Source: Longirhabdus pacifica
GTDB lineage: Bacteria; Bacillota; Bacilli; Paenibacillales; DSM-105158
Length of the DNA: 64,000 nt
Direction of reading: 5' to 3'
NCBI RefSeq assembly: GCF_004115085.1
Contig: NZ_QXJP01000010.1
Span: 59,641-123,640 of the forward strand
Below are positions 33,887-43,109 of the stretch, piece by piece; the stretch's first letter is position 1; each line of letters starts with the position of its first letter. The notes below the pieces were generated by a model, which saw only the letters and a program-made list of their open reading frames with translations, made no database searches and was not told where the DNA came from. The position numbers and the translations under genes were made by a program.

Positions 33887-34170
33887 AAAAAAATCTCATC
33901 CCCAAGACATTAGCCTTAGGAACGAGATTTGAATTGTTTTATCGCGGTACCATCCCAATTTGTTAATATGTCACCATATTAACCTCTATAAGTACAGCAT
34001 AACGATTGCTTGTACTTTAGCTCTATAACAGGAGCACCTGTCACGCCATCATCATCAATAAAATCCGACGTTATGCTCTGAGTCTTGTTTCAATGAAAGT
34101 AGCATACCCCTTTTCACCAGTAAGAGCTCTCTGTTATGCCTTGCTTTCACTTACTCTTCTCTTCATCGCG
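33887..34170 (-). promoter_or_regulatory. T-box riboswitch leader with terminator
   Basis: Read on the minus strand: a GATGAAGAGAAGAGTAAG start near 34167, AGAGAG followed by a GGTGAAAA apical region (34132-34111), then the T-box sequence TGGGATGGTACCGCG (33957-33943), and finally a terminator (AAATCTCGTTCC / GGGGATGAGATTT with a U-run, 33930-33887). The antiterminator bulge UGGU would pair with a tRNA ending A73-CCA. The specifier loop reads GAAACAAGAC near 34091-34082; ACA (Thr) or AAC (Asn) are the candidates and I cannot decide. It controls the MFS gene 57 nt downstream. Confidence 0.85.
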
Positions 34171-34251
34171 TTTTGCATTTTCATTTTAAGTATATTAACA
34201 TTTCAAAATATGAGTTGCAACATTTTATTCCAATTATTTTCAAACCATTTG

Positions 34252-35073
34252 CTATACAAGTCTTTTACGAATCATGCCTGAAATCCAATCGATAGCAATA
34301 ACCATCACAATAATACCTAATAAAATGATGCCTACTCTATCCCACGATCTTCCTGCTAAAGCAAAAATAAGTGGTGTACCGATTCCACCAGCACCTATAA
34401 CCCCTAAAATGGCTGCTGCACGAACGTTAATTTCAAATCGGTATAAAACGAAAGATAAATATTCTGGCAGCATTTGAGGTACCACAGCAAACCATATCGT
34501 TTGTAAACGCCCTGCGCCCGTTGCTTGCAGTGCTTCCATTGCACTTAAATCCATACTTTCAATGGCTTCGGATGACAGTTTGCCAAGCATTCCTATAGAG
34601 TGAATACCTAACGCTAGCACACCTGCAAAAGAACCAGGACCGACAGCGGTGATGAATAACAATGCCATAATAATTTCCGGAAAAGAGCGAATTAAGCTTA
34701 ATAAAAATTTGCCACCCATCGTTGCAGATTGAATACGATTAATGTTGGCAGCTGCGATAAAGGCTAAAGGAAAAGCAACAATCGAAGCGATAATCGTGCC
34801 GAGAAAAGCAATAGCTATCGTTTCTAGTAAGCCACGCAGCAAATCTTCTCCTTCAGGCAAGTATACATAGCCCCAATCCGGTTGAAACAATCCGTTTAAT
34901 ATCGATTTAGAGACTTGTCCAGCCGTTTCTTTAATTCCGCTGTAATCTATTCCAGCAAAAGCCCATACGTAAATGACAGCAAGAATGAGAATGTACAGCC
35001 ACTTCAAATATTTTTTAAGTCCTTTTTGTTTTGGTGGTGTAGGTATTGCTTTTCTTAATTGTCTATCCATCAT
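34252..35073 (-). CDS. phnE: Phosphonate-type ABC transporter permease (second PhnE)
   Basis: 273 residues, about six membrane segments. The permease signature with the conserved loop is 'AMEALQATGAGRLQTIWFAVVPQ', and the tail 'GAGGIGTPLIFALAGRSWDR' is typical of PhnE. GGAGGAGTTTAAT precedes its ATG, which overlaps the stop of the first permease by 4 nt. It forms the membrane channel with its partner at 35070-35870; ATP is supplied by PhnC. Confidence 0.92.
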   Translation of the reverse strand: MMDRQLRKAIPTPPKQKGLKKYLKWLYILILAVIYVWAFAGIDYSGIKETAGQVSKSILNGLFQPDWGYVYLPEGEDLLRGLLETIAIAFLGTIIASIVAFPLAFIAAANINRIQSATMGGKFLLSLIRSFPEIIMALLFITAVGPGSFAGVLALGIHSIGMLGKLSSEAIESMDLSAMEALQATGAGRLQTIWFAVVPQMLPEYLSFVLYRFEINVRAAAILGVIGAGGIGTPLIFALAGRSWDRVGIILLGIIVMVIAIDWISGMIRKRLV

Positions 35074-35870
35074 ATTAAACTCCTCCGTAAGCGTCCGCTA
35101 ATGAAATCAATGACGAGTACAACGGCCAACGTATAAATAATCATCGCTGAAACGTTGGGATAGTTAAATAAGGATAAGTTTGTATCGTAAAATTGTCCAA
35201 TACCTCCAGCACCAACAAGCCCTAAAATAGCGGCAAATCTGATATTGATTTCAAACACATAAATACAGTAAGACAAATATTGCGGCATTATTTGTGGAAC
35301 GACACCGTAATAAATAATCTCCAATTTATTCGCTCCTACTGCTGTCATCGCTTCAAGTGGACCTGGATCAATCGCTTCAATGGATTCGTATGTAAGTTTG
35401 GAAACAATTCCTAATGAAAATAAGCTTAAAGCAATAATACCCGCTGTAGTTCCTAAACCGAAAACAGCAACCAACAATGCTGCCATTAAAAGATCGGGAA
35501 AAGCTCGATTAATGTTCATTAAAAAACGAGTTGGAAGTAATACCCACTTTGATTTAGTCACATTTCTTGCAGACAATATAGCAAAAGGAATAGATAAAAT
35601 AGACCCAAATGTAGCGCCAACTACAGCCATTCTTATCGTTTCTAGCATAGGTTCCGTTATGTATGAAAAATATGACCAATTAGGAGGTGACATTTTATCA
35701 ACCAAATTAAACATATTAGGAAAACCTTCAAATAGTTTCTGAAATGAAAAATCTACACTGATAGCACTCACGATCATTAGTACGACAAATAAAAGAAGTG
35801 TGAAATACGTTTTGCTGCGTGATGGCTTTTTCAAATGCTGCAAATCTGTTTTTAGTTTTGTTTGACTCAT
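35070..35870 (-). CDS. phnE: Phosphonate-type ABC transporter permease (first PhnE)
   Basis: 266 residues, homologous to the downstream permease but distinct, giving a heterodimeric channel. The ABC-contact loop reads '[20 protein letters not shown]', followed by '[20 protein letters not shown]'. The start overlaps the phnC stop, so phnC-phnE-phnE are translated as a coupled unit. Two-permease arrangements are common in Bacillales phosphonate/phosphite importers. Confidence 0.92.
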   Translation of the reverse strand: MSQTKLKTDLQHLKKPSRSKTYFTLLLFVVLMIVSAISVDFSFQKLFEGFPNMFNLVDKMSPPNWSYFSYITEPMLETIRMAVVGATFGSILSIPFAILSARNVTKSKWVLLPTRFLMNINRAFPDLLMAALLVAVFGLGTTAGIIALSLFSLGIVSKLTYESIEAIDPGPLEAMTAVGANKLEIIYYGVVPQIMPQYLSYCIYVFEINIRFAAILGLVGAGGIGQFYDTNLSLFNYPNVSAMIIYTLAVVLVIDFISGRLRRSLI

Positions 35871-36661
35871 TGCACTACCTCTTCCAACGGTTGTTGCTTT
35901 TCTGGGAAGCTCTCCACTGTTGTTGTGCCTTTGCCATAAATGAAGTCAAGTACTTCATCCGTTGCCTCTGTTACTGGCCCATCAAACACAATCTCCCCTG
36001 CCCTCACTCCAATCATTCGTGTCGCATACTCTCTTGCTAATTGAATCGAGTGTAGATTAACAACCATTGTAATACCCATTTCTTTATTTATGTGATGCAA
36101 GTCATCCATCACTTGCTTTGTGGTCAATGGATCAAGTGAAGCTACAGGTTCGTCTGCTAAAATAATTTTCGCTTCTTGTGCTAATGCTCTAGCTATAGAC
36201 ACCCGCTGTTGCTGCCCTCCAGAAAGTTCATCCGCCCTCGCATATGCTTTCTCCAACATATTCACTCTATCTAGCGCTTGAAAAGCTAAATCTTTATCCT
36301 CTTTTGGGAATAAACCGAATATCGTTTTCATGGTAGAATGATATCCTACTCTTCCAGATAAAACATTACGTAAAACGGAAGAACGTTTCACAAGATTAAA
36401 GTTTTGAAAGATCATGCCAATGTCTCTGCGAATATGAAGTAGTGGTTTCCCTTTTGCTTGTGTAATGGACTTCCCGTTAACTATAATTTCTCCGTCCGTC
36501 ACTTCATGCAGTCGGTTTATACATCTTAAAAAAGTAGATTTCCCAGCACCTGATAAACCGACAATGACAACGAATTCCCCTTTTTCCAATTTCACATTAA
36601 TGTTATTTAATCCTCTTGTTCCGTTTGGATATACTTTGGAAACATTATGAAATTCTATCAT
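35867..36661 (-). CDS. phnC: Phosphonate-type ABC transporter ATPase (PhnC-like)
   Basis: 264 residues. Walker A '[14 protein letters not shown]', Q-loop region 'MIFQNFNLV', signature '[16 protein letters not shown]', Walker B '[13 protein letters not shown]' and switch 'NLHSIQLA'. '[20 protein letters not shown]' at the N-terminus is typical of PhnC. The ATG at 36661 with GAGGGATAAC is preferred to a start six codons upstream. First gene of the minus-strand transport operon; the cognate binding protein is likely the phnD-like lipoprotein at 31522-32442. Confidence 0.93.
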   Translation of the reverse strand: MIEFHNVSKVYPNGTRGLNNINVKLEKGEFVVIVGLSGAGKSTFLRCINRLHEVTDGEIIVNGKSITQAKGKPLLHIRRDIGMIFQNFNLVKRSSVLRNVLSGRVGYHSTMKTIFGLFPKEDKDLAFQALDRVNMLEKAYARADELSGGQQQRVSIARALAQEAKIILADEPVASLDPLTTKQVMDDLHHINKEMGITMVVNLHSIQLAREYATRMIGVRAGEIVFDGPVTEATDEVLDFIYGKGTTTVESFPEKQQPLEEVVQ

Positions 36662-36827
36662 GTTATCCCTCTTTCTCATTAATATACGGTAAAAGGGTGA
36701 CGTAAAGTCACCCAGTAGGTATCGCTTTTATCCATGATAGGACAAATTATTACATTATACAAGCAAATTTGAATATTCTATTATCTATATATTCAATATC
36801 ATCTTACCATATGTGAGAATAAATAGA

Positions 36828-39401
36828 TTAGTGAGAACCTAAATAGTTGAAAGTATTTTGTGCATATACTTCCCATTCAGCTGCCAAGTAAGAAGTAGTT
36901 CCAGCTGTAACACATGGCTTTCTTACTAGTGTAGTGTCCTTAGCATATTCTTGTGCTGGACCAAAACCAAGCATATCTACAACTGTTTCTGATGCTGTAT
37001 CCATAAGTGTTACAGTATCATCGCCATTGAATTCAAGGTTTGGATGTGTCATATCTGCCTCTGCTAAAATCGTACTGTCAGCTTGGGAATGCGCAATGAC
37101 AAATACTTCACCAGCTGCGATAGTACCCTGTAATGTAATACTTCTAGGGTTAGAAAGTTCTAATGTGTAATTGGACAAATCTATTGCTACATTCGTACCG
37201 TTGTACAACTCTATTGCCTTACTATTACCGCTACCTTCAATGTACTCAGATACAAATAATCCGCCATTACTAGAACCACCACCAATATCGTGAGAACCAA
37301 GGTTAGTAGTAGTGTCTACTGCATACACATCCCACTGTGTTGCATCATATGTTGTAGATCCTGTCGTTACATCACCCATGCGAACTAATGTAGTGTTCTT
37401 AGCATATTCTTGTTTTGGGCCAAAACCAAGCATGTCTACAACTGTTTCTGATGCTGTATCCATAAGTATTACAGTATCATCACCATTGAATTCAAGGTTT
37501 GGATGTGTCATATCTGCTTCTGCTAAAATGGTACTGTTTGCTTGCGAATGTGCTACGACAAACACTTCACCAGCTTCGATAGTACCGCTTAATGCAATAC
37601 TTCTAGGATTAGAAAGTTCTAACGTGTAGCTAGATAAATCGATGGTAGCATCTGAAGCGTTATACAATTCTATTGCTTTGTTGTTGCTGCTACCTTCAAT
37701 GTACTCGGAAATGAAGATTTGATCAGATGCTACCATATCAATAGTATGCATACCTAGATCTGTTGAAACATCTTTCCCATAAACATCCCACTCGGAAGCG
37801 TCATATGCTGTTTGTCCTGTCGTAACATTACTCATACGCACCAATGTAGTATCTTTAGCAAAAGTAGTTCCTTGTATGCCTACTACATCTACTATTTCTG
37901 ATCCGTTATATAATGTTACAGCATCGTCTCCGTTGAAATTCAAATTAGCAGCTGTCATATCTGCAACACTTAAAATATCGCTATTTGCTTCGGAATGTGC
38001 AATAACAAATGTTTCTCCCGCCTCGATTGTACCGCTCAAAGCGACAGTTTCTGGATTAGAAAGCTCTAATTTATAGCTAGATAAATCAATTGCTGCATTG
38101 GTGTTATTATAAATTTCTATTGCTTTATTCAGACTTCCACCCTCGATATATTCAGAGATAAAAATTTTATCTGTTGGGCTTCCGTCACCGCCTCCATCAT
38201 CTCCGCCACCGTCGCCTTCAACGTATCCATAAGAACCTGGTTTGAATGTAGTACGGTCATACCATTTATAACCAGGAGCAGGTTCTTGCCAAGGCTCATT
38301 GTATGGTTCTTGAGTAGAGTTTTGCGGTATTTCAAAATCATATAGTGCTGTTACCGGACTTAATGAAAAGCTATCTGTTTCTGTAAAACTAGTATAGCTC
38401 TCTGGTGTTGCTAACCAATCTACAATGTTTACTAGTAACGTTCCATTATCCTCATCCGTAAAACCAGGATACGTTGTTTTGCTTGTGCCACTCTCTTCAC
38501 GTAAGTATTTAGGTGTGTTATCTTCTACCGGGGAAGAATCTCCGATGAAAGCAGCTTTCCCTTCACCCATCTTAGAAATTGCAGCATATGGTCCTTCTTC
38601 GATACCACCATTGTTATATACACCGCCGTCTTCGGCATACTTCCATGATTCTACACCTGTTGGGACATAAGCAATCCCTTTTGCCTTTGTATTATCTAAA
38701 ATCGCTAACGTAGAACCTGCATACATCGTAATTAGTTCTACACCTTCTGTTATACCAAAACTCTCACTTGGTGCCACTATATTTGTTGGTTTTGCATTAC
38801 CTAATCCATTATATCTGAAGCGAATACCGAAGTTTTCTCCTAACCAATCAGAACTTTCTACTCCTTGCATCGCTTCTTTCTCTTCATCATTCATTTGGAA
38901 AGTAGGGTCTTCCCAGCCACCTCTACGATAACCGTTCATAATTTCAGAAGAGTCGATACGGTTTTTATTACGGTCTGCATTGTAATGGTCAGAAATAAAG
39001 AAAATACTTCCTCCACTACTCACATATTCCAACATTGCATCTTGCTCAGATGTTTTAAAAGGAATGTTTGCTTCTGGAATAACAAAGACATCATAATCCT
39101 GAAGATCGCTGTAAGTAATTGGTGTTTCTTGTCTTAATTCCTTAACATAGTAACCATTATCTGCTAGTCCTTCTGCAAAATCAGAAAAACCTCCATCAAT
39201 AACCCAATCTGCAGCACCTGCTGTTTGTCCATGCGTGTTGTCAAACAATACTTTCTTATCGTTTACATTACCTCTTGCTTCAATGTAAGGTGCTGGGTCT
39301 AATGGGCCTTCACCAAATGCAGTAGGTGCCACTCCTCCCCACAGTGTACCTAGTAGAACTGTTGTTGCTAAAAATCCTTTGGTTAATGACTTTCGAAACA
39401 T
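36828..39401 (-). CDS. Secreted protein with GATase-like N-domain and three lamin-tail domains
   Basis: 857 residues with an N-terminal signal peptide (cleavage near 'PTAFGEG'). Residues ~45-330 form a Rossmann/GATase1-like domain ('KVLFDNTHGQTAGAADWVID', 'YDVFVIPEANIPFKTSEQD', 'SSGGSIFFISDHYNADRNKN'), as found with secreted nucleases. A Pro/Gly/Asp-rich linker (~370-415) leads to three lamin-tail domains (~415-565, 566-715, 716-857), each starting 'FISEYIEG' or 'FVSEYIEG' and containing 'FNGDD(A/T)V'. No nuclease or phosphatase domain is visible. It probably binds extracellular DNA or wall polymers. RBS GGAGG, single gene. Confidence 0.85.
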   Translation of the reverse strand: MFRKSLTKGFLATTVLLGTLWGGVAPTAFGEGPLDPAPYIEARGNVNDKKVLFDNTHGQTAGAADWVIDGGFSDFAEGLADNGYYVKELRQETPITYSDLQDYDVFVIPEANIPFKTSEQDAMLEYVSSGGSIFFISDHYNADRNKNRIDSSEIMNGYRRGGWEDPTFQMNDEEKEAMQGVESSDWLGENFGIRFRYNGLGNAKPTNIVAPSESFGITEGVELITMYAGSTLAILDNTKAKGIAYVPTGVESWKYAEDGGVYNNGGIEEGPYAAISKMGEGKAAFIGDSSPVEDNTPKYLREESGTSKTTYPGFTDEDNGTLLVNIVDWLATPESYTSFTETDSFSLSPVTALYDFEIPQNSTQEPYNEPWQEPAPGYKWYDRTTFKPGSYGYVEGDGGGDDGGGDGSPTDKIFISEYIEGGSLNKAIEIYNNTNAAIDLSSYKLELSNPETVALSGTIEAGETFVIAHSEANSDILSVADMTAANLNFNGDDAVTLYNGSEIVDVVGIQGTTFAKDTTLVRMSNVTTGQTAYDASEWDVYGKDVSTDLGMHTIDMVASDQIFISEYIEGSSNNKAIELYNASDATIDLSSYTLELSNPRSIALSGTIEAGEVFVVAHSQANSTILAEADMTHPNLEFNGDDTVILMDTASETVVDMLGFGPKQEYAKNTTLVRMGDVTTGSTTYDATQWDVYAVDTTTNLGSHDIGGGSSNGGLFVSEYIEGSGNSKAIELYNGTNVAIDLSNYTLELSNPRSITLQGTIAAGEVFVIAHSQADSTILAEADMTHPNLEFNGDDTVTLMDTASETVVDMLGFGPAQEYAKDTTLVRKPCVTAGTTSYLAAEWEVYAQNTFNYLGSH
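36900..37760. repeat. Tandem ~450-bp coding repeats (lamin-tail units 2 and 3)
   Basis: The DNA for units 2 and 3 of the secreted protein is nearly identical over long blocks, for example around 36950-37170 and 37400-37630, offset by about 450 bp. Unit 1 (37760-38170) is more diverged. This indicates recent duplication inside the gene and a likely site of recombination or copy-number change. Confidence 0.75.
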
Positions 39402-39796
39402 TTACATTCCTCCTAAAGTTAGATAAGTTGTTTCTCTACTCTCTATCCTATCATCTATCATATCAAAGAATTGTTTTGTTTGTGTTAAGATTAGACAATT
39501 ATAGTCAAAATAATTGAAATAATACGTTAAGTTTATAGTTTTAAAAGTAATTTTTTATATTGTTAAACATAAAATTTATATTTACTTAAATTATTCATTT
39601 AAAATATCTAGAAAATTCAAATATAAATATATGATTTATCATTTATTGTATTCTTACTATTTCGTGGTTTTGAAATGCTTAAAAGACCTAATTTCTCAAC
39701 ATAATGTCAAAAAAGTAGGTCTCTTTTTAAACTCTATTTCAATCTTGAACCAACAACAATCATAAAAAAAGTTAATATTATTAATAACTTAGGGGT
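39402..39796. other. 395-bp AT-rich intergenic region
   Basis: No gene. It contains the promoter region of the secreted lamin-tail protein (39402-39680) and a hairpin at 39683-39728 that likely terminates the cupin transcript. Confidence 0.5.
39683..39728 (-). terminator. Probable terminator of the cupin gene
   Basis: AAGACCTA (39683-39690) pairs with TAGGTCT (39716-39722) across a long loop with inner A/T pairing; TTTT follows on the minus strand. It lies 70 nt after the cupin stop codon. Confidence 0.5.
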
Positions 39797-40177
39797 TTAA
39801 ATCCATACGTTATTTTCAGCAGTTAGTTCAGAATGAGTATCCCCTGTGTTGATAACGCCTTTAGGTTCTACTAGCATAATATGGCATTCTTTTTCGGCAT
39901 AAGGCTTATGTTCCACCGCTTTTGGTACAACAAACATTTCGCCTTTGGAGAGTTTAACTTCTTTATCTCGGAAAGCAATGGACATTTCACCTTCTAATAC
40001 GATAAATACTTCATCTGTATCTTTATGATCATGCCATACAAATTCACCTTGAATTTTAGCAAGCTTAAATTGATAGTTATTCATTTCAGCAATAATTTTT
40101 GGTGACCAGTGTTCATTGAAATTCGACAATTTTTCTTTAAAATTGATAGCATCGAAATTGATAGTAGTCCCTCCCAA
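39797..40177 (-). CDS. Cupin-domain protein
   Basis: 126 residues, one small beta-barrel. Metal-site motif 1 is 'GEFVWHDHKDTDEVFIVLEG' (H-x-H ... E) and motif 2 is 'GEMFVVPKAVEHKPYAEKEC' (with the distal His). Proteins of this length and motif often bind a metal and a small ligand or act as isomerases; the substrate is unknown. The start is uncertain: TTG at 40177 opens the frame but has no good ribosome binding site, while GGGAGGGACTACT lies a few codons inside. Confidence 0.8.
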   Translation of the reverse strand: MGGTTINFDAINFKEKLSNFNEHWSPKIIAEMNNYQFKLAKIQGEFVWHDHKDTDEVFIVLEGEMSIAFRDKEVKLSKGEMFVVPKAVEHKPYAEKECHIMLVEPKGVINTGDTHSELTAENNVWI

Positions 40178-40416
40178 GATGATTTTTATTGTTTGATATT
40201 ACTATTATAAGATACTCAAATAAGTAAGTCTATATCCCTTCCTTCTGTCAGAGGATAGGTTTCCTATTCCATTATATGTAAGGTTAATGATGAAGCTGTA
40301 TGATGGAAAAATATCATAATGGCAAGTTCATGTATTTCTTCTAATTGAATTGAACTCATTACCATTATGATATTGCAATGATATCGATGACTTTCATTAC
40401 GGACTAAATTTACTAC

Positions 40417-41271
40417 TTAGATTGTCTTTTCTAGAGCTTGTGAAAGCTTGGCATTCATCATTTCTAGCTGTATAAGCACTTTATCTGAATACACTGCTCT
40501 CTCTTCTTTGTCGTTTTTCGCTTTATTTTCATTTTCTTTTACTTGGTTTTTATGAGTATTATTGAACAATACAAGAATTTGATTTTTTCCCATTCGTGCT
40601 ATAACGCGATACCCTTTTTTGGATGGTGTAGCTATCCCATGTTCATTCGGTAAACAGTTGTTACCGACTTTACAATTCCCATCATCCTCTACCAACCATT
40701 TGTACACTGCTTCTTCGCTGTTAACTTCTGTTTTTTCACTTACAGTTTCTGCAATTGAGTCTATGTTTGTTTCGTCTTGTTGATTTTCATTTTCTATGAC
40801 TTTATCTATAACTGGATCTTCTTCTTTTGTCATCTTTTCTTCTAATTCTACTTTCAAGTTTTCATCCTCTTTCTTCTCTTCCTTACCCTCTTCCTCTTTC
40901 AATTTCGTTTCTGTTTCGCTTTCGTATTGGTCATCCCCGTTTTGCTGTAACGTTTCTACTTCTAAAGGGGACATATTTGAAACTATTTCTTCACCTTCTT
41001 TCTCATGCAACTTTTCATTCATTGTTGCAATGATATTGTCTTGTGATGCTACTTTTTCTTTTTTTGATTTTTTCTCACTGTTAGGGGTAATTTTTTTTCT
41101 TTTTGCTTTACTATTTTTATCTATAATGTTTTTACTTGAACCATTTTTATTTGTGGTTTGTCTTTTTTTTCTTTTCATTTTTGTCGTATTTATTTGTTGT
41201 GGTTCCTCAATATCTTCCATCAAACCATATCCTAAGCTCTTTCTTACAATTACTTTGCGTAAAAGTATCAA
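40417..41271 (-). CDS. Lys/Glu-rich, largely disordered hypothetical protein
   Basis: 284 residues. Residues ~30-75 are Lys/Arg-rich, ~90-180 are Glu/Lys-rich and low in complexity, and the last ~95 residues are more ordered with a 'YKWLVEDDGNCKVGNNCLPN' segment (two Cys) and a 'KGYRVIARMGKNQILVLFNN' strand pair. No signal peptide. TTG start with GAGGAGAAGATTACA. The composition resembles Bacillus spore-associated or nucleic-acid-contacting proteins, but no family is recognised. Opposite-strand frames here are Ser/Phe-rich shadows. Confidence 0.65.
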   Translation of the reverse strand: MILLRKVIVRKSLGYGLMEDIEEPQQINTTKMKRKKRQTTNKNGSSKNIIDKNSKAKRKKITPNSEKKSKKEKVASQDNIIATMNEKLHEKEGEEIVSNMSPLEVETLQQNGDDQYESETETKLKEEEGKEEKKEDENLKVELEEKMTKEEDPVIDKVIENENQQDETNIDSIAETVSEKTEVNSEEAVYKWLVEDDGNCKVGNNCLPNEHGIATPSKKGYRVIARMGKNQILVLFNNTHKNQVKENENKAKNDKEERAVYSDKVLIQLEMMNAKLSQALEKTI

Positions 41272-41403
41272 TGTAATCTTCTCCTCTTTTATAATATCAT
41301 GTCATATATCTTATGTAGCATGACATGATATGGGGTAGGCGAATGACTATTTGCTTCAAAAATGGGCGCTTACACCCAACATCACATCAATAAAATAAAA
41401 AAA

Positions 41404-41443
41404 CCTAGAAAACCGCTACTACAAGGGAGTAAAGGTTTTTAGG
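41404..41443 (-). terminator. Terminator of the NCS1 permease gene
   Basis: On the minus strand CCTAAAAACC pairs with GGTTTTCTAGG, followed by TTTTTTT. It lies ~40 nt after the permease stop codon. Confidence 0.75.
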
Positions 41444-41481
41444 CTTCTCATTTCATTTCTGTATAACCATGTATGATACGT

Positions 41482-42975
41482 CTAGAAAGAGGCGTTTGCT
41501 TGCTTATGCTCATGACTAGGTGATTGTAATGGTTTTTCTACGTTATGTTCATCATCTATGATCCAATCACGACCCACCGTAATGCCTAGATAACGCTGTT
41601 CATTTGGCTGTTCAATTTCTGCTTGCTTATATTTAACAAACCACCAATATTTTGCAAGTATATAATAACTTACTGCTCCGACGCTAAAACCGACAACAAA
41701 AGAATACGAGGATAAAGCATAAGAAGTGACGCCACCAAGTACCCATGCTACGAGTCCCGCTACATTAAATCCTTTTAAATAATGATATTGACCTTGATGT
41801 CGATATAAATCTGGTACATTGACTTGTCTTTTTCGTAGTAAATAATAGTCTGCAAACAAAATACCTACGATAGCAGATAAAATACCTCCAACAACAAGCA
41901 ATGCAGGCATGATAATATCAAATAGTTCCCATGGTTGAACTAAAATTCCAATGACTCCGGCCATCACAACACCTACCCAAAAAGGTGTTTTCGGCCCGCC
42001 AATGTTAGAAAAAATAGTTGCAGCAGGAATCAGGTTTGCTGATACGTTCGTGGACCATTGTGCCAGGACGATCATAAGCAGTAATACCCCAAGTATAATG
42101 CCACTTGCAGCTTCTTGAAGCGCGATAACGGGATCATAATTTTTAACGGCGATATAAGATACGCCACCGATAATCACCATGAAAGTTTGCGTGACGGTGA
42201 GGGCAAATAAGTTTCCTGTAAGGGACGCTTTATTTCTTTTAAACCAATTTCTTTCATATTGTGGTGCTTTTATAAAACGGGAAATGGAAGGCATGTCCGC
42301 CGCTAATGTCGCCCAAAAACCCATATTAGCCATAATGACAATAATAAAAGCGGTAACCGCAGCACTACCAGTAACCGGACTTTCTACCCAAGCCCATACT
42401 TCTCTTCCTTGTTCTAACGCTTTATCAGATAAAGTGGTGTACATCCATGCTGAAATAATAATGATGATAGGAGCAGCTAAATTAGCAAATCTTTCTACTG
42501 CTTTTATACCAAGAGAAGTGTTGATCACTTGAAACGAAGCAAAAATAATAAAACAAGCAAACCAATTATCGTAATCTGTAAGCACAGATAAAATACCATT
42601 AATCGCAGAAGCGCCGAAATATGTATTAATACCAAACCAACATGAAGCTGCTAAACCTCTAATTAAAGAAGGAATATGTGTTCCTATCGTTCCAAATGGA
42701 GCTCTCATATACACAGGGAATGATAAACCATGCTCAATTCCGATGTCCCCAATCAGTGTCATGAAAGTTCCAATAGCAATAGATCCAATAATGGTAGCGA
42801 GGACGACCCATGGAAGAGATAACTGTTCCACTCCATTTCCACCAATAGCGAATGTTGCAAGTAACACGGCCATCCCCACCCAGATGAAGGCGAAACCTAA
42901 ACTACCAATCTTCTTGTCACTGTGTTTAACAGGCAACAAGTCTTTTGACATTAAATAATTTTCTTTTTTGCTCAT
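41482..42975 (-). CDS. NCS1-family nucleobase/allantoin permease
   Basis: 497 residues, about 12 membrane segments. 'ASCWFGINTYFGASAINGIL' (helix 3) and 'FWATLAADMPSISRFIKA' (helix 6) are conserved in the NCS1 (cytosine/purine/hydantoin/allantoin) symporters. The ATG at 42975 follows AAAGGATGGGTGTTC. An inverted repeat TTGTACA-n6-TGTACAA (43027-43046) sits in its promoter region. The next upstream gene encodes a nucleotidase, so this neighbourhood may serve nucleobase salvage, with the nucleotidase freeing nucleosides and the permease importing bases. Confidence 0.9.
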   Translation of the reverse strand: MSKKENYLMSKDLLPVKHSDKKIGSLGFAFIWVGMAVLLATFAIGGNGVEQLSLPWVVLATIIGSIAIGTFMTLIGDIGIEHGLSFPVYMRAPFGTIGTHIPSLIRGLAASCWFGINTYFGASAINGILSVLTDYDNWFACFIIFASFQVINTSLGIKAVERFANLAAPIIIIISAWMYTTLSDKALEQGREVWAWVESPVTGSAAVTAFIIVIMANMGFWATLAADMPSISRFIKAPQYERNWFKRNKASLTGNLFALTVTQTFMVIIGGVSYIAVKNYDPVIALQEAASGIILGVLLLMIVLAQWSTNVSANLIPAATIFSNIGGPKTPFWVGVVMAGVIGILVQPWELFDIIMPALLVVGGILSAIVGILFADYYLLRKRQVNVPDLYRHQGQYHYLKGFNVAGLVAWVLGGVTSYALSSYSFVVGFSVGAVSYYILAKYWWFVKYKQAEIEQPNEQRYLGITVGRDWIIDDEHNVEKPLQSPSHEHKQANASF

Positions 42976-43026
42976 GAACACCCATCCTTTTCGTTATGTA
43001 GTTTAAACTTGAAGTTGGTTGTAGCA

Positions 43027-43046
43027 TTGTACAAAAAAATGTACAA
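43027..43046. promoter_or_regulatory. Inverted repeat upstream of the NCS1 permease
   Basis: TTGTACA (43027-43033) and TGTACAA (43040-43046) are perfect inverted repeats with a 6-nt spacer, about 50 bp before the permease start. An operator or leader hairpin; I did not find a purine-riboswitch core here. Confidence 0.4.
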
Positions 43047-43109
43047 ACGTCTACAAGGATAGCATGTTTATCATGTAGCGTCAACTAACTTGACATATAT
43101 TTTCTTTAT

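Noticed and set aside
37312..38076. Ser/Val/Pro-rich open frames on the + strand
   Set aside because: They lie opposite the repeated lamin-tail domains and repeat with them, so they are shadow frames.
40796..41323. Ser/Phe-rich + strand frame
   Set aside because: Antisense of the Lys/Glu-rich protein; Lys/Glu codons give Phe/Ser on the other strand.
42976..43109. Purine riboswitch upstream of the NCS1 permease
   Set aside because: The conserved purine aptamer core is not visible; only a short palindrome is present.
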